From Chloroflexota bacterium (GTDB lineage Bacteria > Chloroflexota > Anaerolineae > Anaerolineales > Villigracilaceae): DNA of 64,000 bases. The translations under genes were made by a program, and so were the position numbers. Each line of letters begins with the position of its first letter. Position 1 is the first letter of the stretch. Under the pieces are notes generated by a model. That model had not been told where the DNA came from. It ran no database searches and saw nothing but the letters and a program-made list of their open reading frames with translations. Shown piece by piece: positions 9,350 through 15,799 of the stretch. Location of the stretch: assembly GCA_016191845.1 (NCBI GenBank), contig JACPVF010000002.1, forward strand, positions 16,973 through 80,972. Reading direction: 5' to 3'.

Positions 9350-9838
9350 ATGAAGATCGAGACCCTGGTGCAGGATTTCCTGGCCCAAAAGAAGATTGCC
9401 GTCGTGGGCGTCTCCGACAAGCGCGACACGGGCTGCAACCTGAGCTATCGCAAGTTCAAGGAGAATGGCTACACCGTCTATGCGGTCAACCCGCACATCT
9501 CCTCCTTTGAAGGCGACCCCTGCTACCCCGACCTCAAGTCGTTACCCGAGAAGCCCGATGGGGTCTTCATCCTCGCCAACCCCAAGGTAACCGATCAGAT
9601 CGTCCAGCAGTGCGTGGACCTGGGCGTGAAGCGCGTCTGGATGCACTGCATGATGGGAACCAAGCCAGGCCTCGCGCAAGGCATGACCAGCGTCTCGCAG
9701 AGTGCCGTAGATCTATGCAAAACCAACGGCATCACGGTCATCCCAGGTTCCTGTCCTAATCAGTTTCTCAAACCCGACTTCGGCCACGGCATGATGCGCA
9801 GCATGTGGAAGCTGTTCGGGTTCATGAAAGTAGCCTGA
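9350..9838 (+). CDS. CoA-binding domain protein (YccU-like)
   Basis: 162-residue single-domain protein with the Rossmann-type CoA-binding fold related to the N-terminal part of succinyl-CoA synthetase alpha. IAVVGVSDKRDTGCNLSYRK near residues 16-36 is the nucleotide loop, and YTVYAVNPHISSFEGDPCYPDL and the GITVIPGSCPNQF end are typical. Members bind CoA but have no established reaction. It follows the XRE gene by 24 bases, with a good GGAGG ribosome site, and precedes a methylmalonyl-CoA epimerase gene by 27 bases. The pair may share a transcript and a link to acyl-CoA metabolism. Confidence 0.85.
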   Translation: MKIETLVQDFLAQKKIAVVGVSDKRDTGCNLSYRKFKENGYTVYAVNPHISSFEGDPCYPDLKSLPEKPDGVFILANPKVTDQIVQQCVDLGVKRVWMHCMMGTKPGLAQGMTSVSQSAVDLCKTNGITVIPGSCPNQFLKPDFGHGMMRSMWKLFGFMKVA

Positions 9839-9865
9839 ACCCATCCTCTTGTCACGGAGAAACCA

Positions 9866-10270
9866 ATGCCTGTCATCAAAGCCATCAACCACGTAGCTGT
9901 CGTCGTTGACGACATGGAAAAGTCCCTGTCCTTCTGGCGCGACGCGCTGGGAATTCCCCTGCACGAGTTGCGCGACGTCCCCGCCGAAAAATCCCAGGTT
10001 GCCTTTCTGCCTCTGGCAGGCGCGGAAGTGGAGTTGGTCCAGCCCACTACCGACGACTCGGGAATAGCCAAATATCTCGCAAAGCGCGGACCTGGCATGC
10101 ATCACTTGTGTCTCGAAGTGGATGACATCGAGGGCATGATGGCCGTCCTGCACGAGAAGAACATCCGCCTGATCAACGAACAGCCGCGTGTCGCCGCGGA
10201 TGGCAAGAAGTACGCTTTCGTCCATCCCGAGTCCACGGGCGGCGTGCTGGTCGAGTTGTACCAACTGTAG
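9866..10270 (+). CDS. mce: Methylmalonyl-CoA epimerase (VOC/glyoxalase fold)
   Basis: 134-residue protein of the vicinal oxygen chelate superfamily that interconverts (R)- and (S)-methylmalonyl-CoA in propionyl-CoA metabolism. The metal ligands expected of the family are visible: a His in AINHVAVVVDDMEKS (about residue 7), a Glu in AGAEVELVQP, a His in PGMHHLCLEVDDIEGM (about 75) and a terminal Glu in GGVLVELYQL. The VFIHP-type end reads AFVHPESTGG. The ribosome site CGGAGA precedes the ATG. A strong terminator follows, so it is the last gene of its unit. Methylmalonyl-CoA mutase is not in the window. Confidence 0.88.
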   Translation: MPVIKAINHVAVVVDDMEKSLSFWRDALGIPLHELRDVPAEKSQVAFLPLAGAEVELVQPTTDDSGIAKYLAKRGPGMHHLCLEVDDIEGMMAVLHEKNIRLINEQPRVAADGKKYAFVHPESTGGVLVELYQL

Positions 10271-10287
10271 TCAAACCTACAGAATCA

Positions 10288-10318
10288 AGATGCGGGATGA
10301 TCTCCCGCATCTTTTTTT
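10288..10318 (+). terminator. Rho-independent terminator
   Basis: A 10-bp perfect stem (AGATGCGGGA at 10288-10297 with 10303-10312) and a five-base loop run into a tract of seven T. It closes the mce transcript. Confidence 0.93.
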
Positions 10319-10355
10319 ATTCCGATCGTCGATCTGTCTTTTCTTGCTTTTGTGG

Positions 10356-10361
10356 TTTAAT
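10356..10361 (+). promoter_or_regulatory. -10-like box of tilS, suggesting a leaderless start
   Basis: TTTAAT lies seven bases before the ATG at 10369, and no Shine-Dalgarno sequence is present between them. This is the spacing expected when transcription starts at or next to the start codon. Confidence 0.4.
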
Positions 10362-10368
10362 TGGCGTC

Positions 10369-11811
10369 ATGCTGGACAACATGAATGCCATTCTTCGTGA
10401 TCAGTGCAGCCTGGTCAAGGACAGGCCGATCATCGTCGGTGTGTCGGGCGGACCCGACAGCCTGTGCTTGATGGAGTCCATCCGCCAGGCAGGATATTCC
10501 CTGGTAGTGGCTCATTTCAATCACCACCTGCGGCCCGAGTCAGACAATGACGCCACGATGGTCGAACAAACCGCTGTACGTTTGATGATCGCTCCCATTA
10601 TCGATGGCGGAGACGTGCGTGGCTACGCTGAAGAACACGGCATGTCGCTTGAAGAGGCGGCCCGTCACATGCGCTACAGTTTCCTCTTCGAGCAGGCCCG
10701 GCGGGTGGATGCCCAGGCTGTGGCCGTTGGTCACACCGCCGACGACCAGGTGGAAACGATATTGATGCATTTCCTGCGCGGCGCAGGGTTGACGGGGTTG
10801 AAGGGTATGTCTCACCGCAGCCTGTTGCCCGCTTTCGATCCGCAGATCCCCATCGTGCGCCCGCTGCTCGATTTCTGGCGCGAAGAGACGGTCGTGTATT
10901 GTGCGGCCAATGGTCTGCGACCGGCCTACGACCCCAGCAACGACTCATTGAACTTCACGCGCAATCGCCTGCGCAACCTGCTCATCCCCACCCTTGAAAC
11001 CTACAATCCCAAATTTCGAGAGGCCGTCTGGCGTTCGGCCCAAAGCCTTAAAGCCGACCATGCCTTGTTGCGAGAGACCCTGGATACATCCTGGAAGGAA
11101 TGCATTGTCGAAGAAACCCCAGGGATGATTGCCTTCAATGCATCCAAATTGAAAGAGCGTTCCCTTGGCCTCCAGCGGAACCTGATCCGCCGCGCCGTCG
11201 AATCCTTGCGGCCGGGACAGGAGGTCACTTTCGCACTACTCGAACGCGCTGCGAACTTTATCAACAAATCCACCGCCACGCGCACCGACCTGATGGGCGG
11301 CCTGATCCTGTTCCGCGAGGGACACTACTTCTACCTTTCCACGCCCAATGCTGAACTCCCCTTCGACAAATGGCCGCAAATGCCTGTGGACTCCGATCCC
11401 ATCCCTGTCACGATCCCCAGCGGAGTCGAGCTTGCAGGCGGCTGGCGCTTCTCCTGCGAGAATTGGCGGCTCCCTGCCCTTGCACGGGAACAGGCCGAAC
11501 GCAACGAGGATTCCTTCCAGGTCTGGCTCGACGCCGACACCCTGCCCCCTTCCCTGCAATTGCGGATGCGAGGTGCAGGCGACCGTTTCGAGCCGCTCGG
11601 CATGGAGGGACATTCCCTGAAACTATCCGACTTCCTGGTCAATGAGAAGATGCCGCGTCGCGCCCGTGACCGCTGGCCGCTCCTTTGTTCGAATGACACG
11701 GTGGTGTGGATCCCAGGCTACCGTCTGGCCGAGCCGTTCAAACTGACCCCCTCCTCGCGCAGGGTTGCTTACTTCTCGTTGGTCAGGCCACCCGACAAAT
11801 CCTCCGCCTGA
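10369..11811 (+). CDS. tilS: tRNA(Ile)-lysidine synthase TilS
   Basis: 480-residue N-type ATP pyrophosphatase that attaches lysine to C34 of tRNA(Ile) with anticodon CAU, converting its decoding from AUG to AUA. The PP-loop SGGPDS lies near residue 25 (IIVGVSGGPDSLCLM), HHLRPESDNDA follows as in other TilS proteins, and GHTADDQVETILMHFLRGAGL is the second conserved block. The C-terminal TilS substrate-binding domain ends the protein (LQLRMRGAGDRFEPLGMEG through VWIPGYRLAE). I use the ATG at 10369 because upstream codons overlap the mce terminator. The gene is essential in most bacteria and usually single copy. Confidence 0.95.
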   Translation: MLDNMNAILRDQCSLVKDRPIIVGVSGGPDSLCLMESIRQAGYSLVVAHFNHHLRPESDNDATMVEQTAVRLMIAPIIDGGDVRGYAEEHGMSLEEAARHMRYSFLFEQARRVDAQAVAVGHTADDQVETILMHFLRGAGLTGLKGMSHRSLLPAFDPQIPIVRPLLDFWREETVVYCAANGLRPAYDPSNDSLNFTRNRLRNLLIPTLETYNPKFREAVWRSAQSLKADHALLRETLDTSWKECIVEETPGMIAFNASKLKERSLGLQRNLIRRAVESLRPGQEVTFALLERAANFINKSTATRTDLMGGLILFREGHYFYLSTPNAELPFDKWPQMPVDSDPIPVTIPSGVELAGGWRFSCENWRLPALAREQAERNEDSFQVWLDADTLPPSLQLRMRGAGDRFEPLGMEGHSLKLSDFLVNEKMPRRARDRWPLLCSNDTVVWIPGYRLAEPFKLTPSSRRVAYFSLVRPPDKSSA

Positions 11812-11870
11812 TTCGCGGAATCGATGCAACTTTTTCCCAGCCTCCTCATCCAATGACACGGAGGCTGATT

Positions 11871-12116
11871 ATGGACAACCAACCCCGTGTGATCGTTTTT
11901 TCCACCCCAACCTGTTCTTTCTGCAGCATGGCGAAGAAATACTTTCGCGAGCGCGGGATTCGCTTCAAAGATGTGGATGTCAGTCGCGACCCCGCCGCCG
12001 CACGCGATATGCTGCGCCGCTCGGGTCAGTCGGGTGTGCCCGTGATCGATATCAACGGAAAGATCGTGGTTGGCTTCGACCGCCCCAAGATCGACAAATA
12101 TCTTGGATTGAAATAA
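11871..12116 (+). CDS. Glutaredoxin-like protein
   Basis: 81-residue thioredoxin-fold protein with a redox-active C-x-x-C near the N-terminus (TPTCSFC, about residues 13-19), the cis-proline loop SGVPVIDING (about 52-61) and the C-terminal GFDRPKIDKYLGL helix. It resembles the NrdH/YruB-type glutaredoxins, which reduce ribonucleotide reductase or other disulfides. The start at 11871 is chosen because GGAGG lies eight bases before it. It lies between tilS and groES on the same strand, 20 bases before the latter, and the two probably share a transcript. Confidence 0.85.
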   Translation: MDNQPRVIVFSTPTCSFCSMAKKYFRERGIRFKDVDVSRDPAAARDMLRRSGQSGVPVIDINGKIVVGFDRPKIDKYLGLK

Positions 12117-12136
12117 AACTTTTTGGAGGTACTCCC

Positions 12137-12412
12137 ATGAGCAAAAAAACCAAGATCGAACCCCTGGGAAGCCGCGTGCTGATCCAGGCCCTCGAACAGG
12201 AAAGCAAAACCGCCTCTGGTTTGCTCCTGCCCGAAACGGCCAAGGAAAAACCCCAGACGGGCGAAGTGATTGCCGTCGGCACCGACGAGGACATCAAGCT
12301 GAAGGTCGGCGACAAGGTGTTGTTCGCCAAGTACACAGGCACCGAATTCAAGCTAGATGGGGTCGAGTATCTGCTGATGGATGTCAATGACATTCTGGCG
12401 CGCTTGAACTAG
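12137..12412 (+). CDS. groES: Co-chaperonin GroES (Cpn10)
   Basis: 91-residue chaperonin cofactor that caps GroEL. The family pattern is clear: IEPLGSRVLIQALEQESKTASGLLLPETAKEKPQTGEVIAVG at the N-terminus, containing the mobile loop, and KVGDKVLFAKYTGTEFKLDGVEYLLMDVNDILA at the C-terminus. The usual length is 94-98. The ribosome site TTTGGAGG precedes the ATG. A terminator follows immediately and no groEL is present, so the usual groES-groEL operon is broken here. This could be a second groES copy or a locus where groEL sits elsewhere. Confidence 0.92.
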   Translation: MSKKTKIEPLGSRVLIQALEQESKTASGLLLPETAKEKPQTGEVIAVGTDEDIKLKVGDKVLFAKYTGTEFKLDGVEYLLMDVNDILARLN

Positions 12413-12426
12413 GATTCCCCATCAAG

Positions 12427-12458
12427 AAACAGGCCAGCCTTTCACGGCTGGCCTGTTT
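12427..12458. terminator. Bidirectional terminator between convergent genes
   Basis: A perfect 13-bp stem (AAACAGGCCAGCC at 12427-12439 with 12446-12458) has a six-base loop and short T-runs on both strands. It lies between groES and the recombinase-like gene. Confidence 0.88.
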
Positions 12459-12460
12459 GT

Positions 12461-13363
12461 TTACTTGACCTCGTTATTCAACTGACGGAGCTTGAGGTTG
12501 ATCTCGCGCCACTGAATCTTCGACACTCCGATCTTCTGACGGATCTTGTCCATTTCCATGCCCGATTGGTAATCGCGCAAGGCACAGGTCCAGCGGCACA
12601 TGTCGAAGGAGAGGTGCTTCTTGCCAAGGCCCGCCTCCTCGCCGATGTCTTCGAGCAGATACTCGAGGCGGCGCGGGGACCACGGGAAGAGTTGGTCCAC
12701 GATCGGGTACTGGCTGAGGTATTCCTTATAGGCGGGCACCCAATCGTCGGCCAGGGCCAATTTGCGCTCTTTGTAACGATTGGCAGGGCTGGCGTAGCGG
12801 ATGAAGACCAACGGTCCCGAGGGCGCTTCCAGGTCCACATGGTTGAGGTGGATGCCGAGGCACTCACTCTTCTTGATGCCCGTCGTCAACAGGAGATACA
12901 GCAACGTGTACGGACGCGCGTCGGGCTTGCGCTCGCGGCGATGGCGGTCAGCAGCCAGCAGCACAGCCTGGACCTCGTCCTCGGTCAGCACCTGCGGCAG
13001 CGGGCTGATGGCCGAACGCTGGAGCACCTTTTCCGCGGGATCGATCAGGATGGCTCCGTGCTGGTGAAGCCAGCGGAAGAAGGACTTGGTCGAGGTGATG
13101 CGGCGGGCCAGGGTCTTGGGGCTGCACGGGATGGCACGCTGCTTCTCCATCCACTCGAAGAAGCGGTTGAGGTCATTGGTGCTGATTGCACCAATGGTGG
13201 CATCGGGCGCGAGGAATTCCGTCAACAGGCGCACATCCGACAGGAAAGCTTTGACGGTGTTGGGCGACCGACCCTGGTCGTTGAGGAACATCTCCCACCC
13301 TTTCAAAGCAGGTGCAAGGGTGGTCTGGGAATTGATATGGGCAAAATCATTTGATGGGCTCAC
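12461..13363 (-). CDS. Tyrosine recombinase homologue lacking the catalytic residues
   Basis: 300-residue protein with the full architecture of a XerC/XerD-type recombinase: an N-terminal SAM-like core-binding domain (about residues 15-110, DQGRSPNTVKAFLSDVRLLTEFL and RRITSTKSFFRWLHQHGAI) and a C-terminal catalytic-type domain (about 125-295). The catalytic pattern is gone. The first arginine is Lys in TGIKKSECL, the H-x-L-R box reads FDMCRW, the third-box His is Val in IGVSKI, and no tyrosine occurs where the nucleophile should be (REINLKL). The fold and DNA-binding parts look intact, with no frameshift or stop, so this is a maintained DNA-binding protein rather than decay. No attachment site is visible. 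The function is unknown. Confidence 0.78.
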   Translation of the reverse strand: MSPSNDFAHINSQTTLAPALKGWEMFLNDQGRSPNTVKAFLSDVRLLTEFLAPDATIGAISTNDLNRFFEWMEKQRAIPCSPKTLARRITSTKSFFRWLHQHGAILIDPAEKVLQRSAISPLPQVLTEDEVQAVLLAADRHRRERKPDARPYTLLYLLLTTGIKKSECLGIHLNHVDLEAPSGPLVFIRYASPANRYKERKLALADDWVPAYKEYLSQYPIVDQLFPWSPRRLEYLLEDIGEEAGLGKKHLSFDMCRWTCALRDYQSGMEMDKIRQKIGVSKIQWREINLKLRQLNNEVK

Positions 13364-13480
13364 GGAGCCTCCTTACACGATAGCGCATAATCTTTGCGTA
13401 TAGTTTAGCAAATAATGGGGGTTTATGTCAACCTGTCAGCGGAACCTGTAACAGGTCAAATTTCGCGCCTCAAAGCTGGT

Positions 13481-14977
13481 TCAATGCGACAAATCCTCGG
13501 GGCGGAAACAGGAGTCGTAGTCGTAGCCCAAGATCAGGCGATATGGTACGGGGCTGTTCGGATCAGGCATGGACAGTTGATTGGCGGTTTCAGATAGTCC
13601 CAACGCGTTCAGGATGATGAAGCGCTCGTTGGGATCCTGTGCCGTCGTATAATCCACCAGCACCGAGGTGGCATAGTTACGGTTATCCGCAGCAGAAGTG
13701 GAAGTCTCGTAGCCCATGTAATTCAGGTTCGAGGCAGCCAGCACATCCTGGTTATCGACCGTGGTCCCGTTCTGCACGTCGATCTTGATGGTCTCGCGCG
13801 CAACCGCTACCTGGGACAGCGTGGTGGCCTCCGTCAACATTTGCTGAAGTTCAACGTCATTTGGCAGCAGCACAGACGCCCCACCCGGGGTGATCCACGA
13901 GGAGACATATGGCGGACGGATGTAGTAGCCGCGGATGTTCGCGTTGGTCAGATGCGGGGCGTATGGGGCTAGTTTAAGCAAGTCCCCCAACCCAAGGTCG
14001 GTGACAATCACACTGGAGAAGTCATTGTAGAGTTGAGGGATTTTGCTGAGCGTATCGGTACGCAGGGCCTGCCCAAAGATGGAACGCAATACTTCCTGCT
14101 GACGACGTCCACGATCGAAGTCGTTGGACTTGGAGCGCGAACGGGCATACCACAGGGCCAGGTCCCCATCCATGTGGACGTAGCCAGGGCCGACCGTGTA
14201 CAGCCACCAGTTGTTCTCATTGTATGGGTCATAAGAAGGGTCGATCAGTCGCCAGTCAGTATATGCACAGCCGACGGGTACGTCCACGCCACCAAGGGTA
14301 TCCACGATGCGGCGGAAACCGTCGAACTCGACCATGGCAGTGTGGTCGATACGAATCCTTAGGTTATACGAAATTGTGTCTCGGAGCAGGCCTGGTCCCC
14401 CACCTGGATAGCCCGTCAGCTCGCCGCTCTGGTAAGCAGTGTTGATGCGCTGCATCCCGACCGTGGGGATGTAGATCCACAGGTCGCGCGGGATGGAGAT
14501 GAGCGAGACCTGTCCTTCCCTCGGCCACAGGATGGCAATCACCAGCGTATCGGTGCGATACGAAGAACCTGGACGCTTGTCCGAGCCGATAAGCAGGAAG
14601 TTGACCGTCTCGTTGTCAGTGAGCGGCGGCAAAGCCGTCGGCTGGAGGTTGGGGTCGGCGGCAGGCGGCGGGGCAACCGAGGTCGGGAAGAGCTGGCTCA
14701 GATCCACGGTGGGCGTGACTTCGGGCGGCGGGATTGGCGTCGACGAAGAGGTGGCCGTCGGCAGAGGCTGAAATGCCTCATAGGGAGTAGGCGTATATGG
14801 CGAGGGCTGAAACGGGGTGGGCGTGGGAGAGGCGTTAGGCGCAACCGTCACCAGCACGAACGGCAGGGACTGTTCGGCGGAGGGAGCGGGGGGCGCAGAA
14901 CAACCCGTCTGGCTGGCAACGAGCACCAACACAGCCAGCAGGCTGAGGGTCAAATGAAGAGGGTGGGATGAACGCAT
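13481..14977 (-). CDS. LytR-CpsA-Psr (LCP) family lipoprotein, cell-wall ligase type
   Basis: 498-residue predicted lipoprotein (lipobox SQTGC, Cys about residue 26) with a Pro/Thr-rich linker (about 27-125) and an LCP domain (about 130-370). LCP enzymes transfer polymers from lipid carriers to the cell wall. The characteristic segments are NFLLIGSDKRPGSSYRTDT, VSLISIPRDLWIYIP, MQRINTAYQSG, GGVDVPVG and a late LALWYARSRSKSNDFDRGRRQQ, the arginine-rich part that binds the pyrophosphate. A LytR C-terminal domain (IKIDVQNGTTVDNQDVLAA) ends the chain. I chose the ATG at 14977; a GTG at 15007 is possible. It is the last gene of a three-gene unit with the LysM and sensor-kinase genes. Confidence 0.88.
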   Translation of the reverse strand: MRSSHPLHLTLSLLAVLVLVASQTGCSAPPAPSAEQSLPFVLVTVAPNASPTPTPFQPSPYTPTPYEAFQPLPTATSSSTPIPPPEVTPTVDLSQLFPTSVAPPPAADPNLQPTALPPLTDNETVNFLLIGSDKRPGSSYRTDTLVIAILWPREGQVSLISIPRDLWIYIPTVGMQRINTAYQSGELTGYPGGGPGLLRDTISYNLRIRIDHTAMVEFDGFRRIVDTLGGVDVPVGCAYTDWRLIDPSYDPYNENNWWLYTVGPGYVHMDGDLALWYARSRSKSNDFDRGRRQQEVLRSIFGQALRTDTLSKIPQLYNDFSSVIVTDLGLGDLLKLAPYAPHLTNANIRGYYIRPPYVSSWITPGGASVLLPNDVELQQMLTEATTLSQVAVARETIKIDVQNGTTVDNQDVLAASNLNYMGYETSTSAADNRNYATSVLVDYTTAQDPNERFIILNALGLSETANQLSMPDPNSPVPYRLILGYDYDSCFRPEDLSH

Positions 14978-15010
14978 ACGAGTAAGGGGATACTTCCCCC
15001 AAACCACAAA

Positions 15011-15799
15011 TTAGGGCGGGAAAGGGGTCAGCGTGGGTGAGGCAGGCGGCGGCTCGGTGGGAGCGGTGGTGCCGGTCGGTGCAGAGGTATCCGTAGGCGG
15101 AGGCGGGGTCTCGGTCAACGGTTCGGTGGGCGGGACTTCGGTCGAGGTCGGTGTCGAGAAATCGGGAACGAGCGTCACGCCTGGGGTATTGCTCGGGATG
15201 GGCGTCCGCGGCGGTACGTTCGGCACCCAAAGCAACTGTCCCGCACGAATGGCGGTGGAGTTGCCAAGACAGTTGGCTTGTTGAATCAGACTGACAGTGG
15301 TGCCATACATTGTGGCGATACGGTAGAGCGTGTCGCCCGGCTGGACGGCATAACGCACCCACCCGAACGGAGGTCCACAGGGAATCGGTGTGTTGTTAAC
15401 GAGAATAGGCGGAACAAAGAGCGTGGTCCCAGGTACGAGGGTTTCGCTCAACAGACAGTTGGCCTGGCTAAGTTGCGCAGGCGTGGTGTTATAACGGACG
15501 GCCATGCCTGCCAGCGTGTCACCGGGTTGGACAGTGACCGCCATCCAGCCCGAGGGCGGGATGCAGGCGGGCGGCGGGAGCGGCGTGTTGGTGAGGGTGG
15601 GCAGCTCCGTGGGCGGAAGCGTGGCGGCGGGGGTAAGGGTGGCTGTCAGAAAGACGGGCGCGGTCGGCAGGTTCTCGGTTGGCGTGGAAAGAGGCTGGGT
15701 GAAACTCTCAGAGAGGGCCAGCGAAAATCCCCCGACCACCAGGCCGAGGGAAATGATCCCAACTACGATTGCCATGCCAAACTGGCGCAGACCCTGCAT
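15011..15799 (-). CDS. Membrane-anchored protein with two LysM domains
   Basis: 262-residue protein. A single N-terminal membrane helix (about residues 8-30) is followed by a short Thr/Pro linker, two LysM-type peptidoglycan-binding modules (WMAVTVQPGDTLAGMAVRYN about 85-135; WVRYAVQPGDTLYRIATMYG about 148-195) and a long Pro/Thr-rich tail. Each LysM module is flanked by cysteines (CIPPSGW, CGPPFGW, ANCL) that probably form disulfides outside the cell. The start overlaps the kinase stop by one base (TAATG), so translation is coupled. With the LCP protein downstream it suggests an envelope function for the whole unit. Confidence 0.82.
   Translation of the reverse strand: MQGLRQFGMAIVVGIISLGLVVGGFSLALSESFTQPLSTPTENLPTAPVFLTATLTPAATLPPTELPTLTNTPLPPPACIPPSGWMAVTVQPGDTLAGMAVRYNTTPAQLSQANCLLSETLVPGTTLFVPPILVNNTPIPCGPPFGWVRYAVQPGDTLYRIATMYGTTVSLIQQANCLGNSTAIRAGQLLWVPNVPPRTPIPSNTPGVTLVPDFSTPTSTEVPPTEPLTETPPPPTDTSAPTGTTAPTEPPPASPTLTPFPP

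Noticed and set aside
12461-13363. Calling this gene an active integrase or linking it to the cassette array
   Set aside because: It has lost all catalytic residues and lies 48 kb from the array; it lacks the extra domain of integron integrases.
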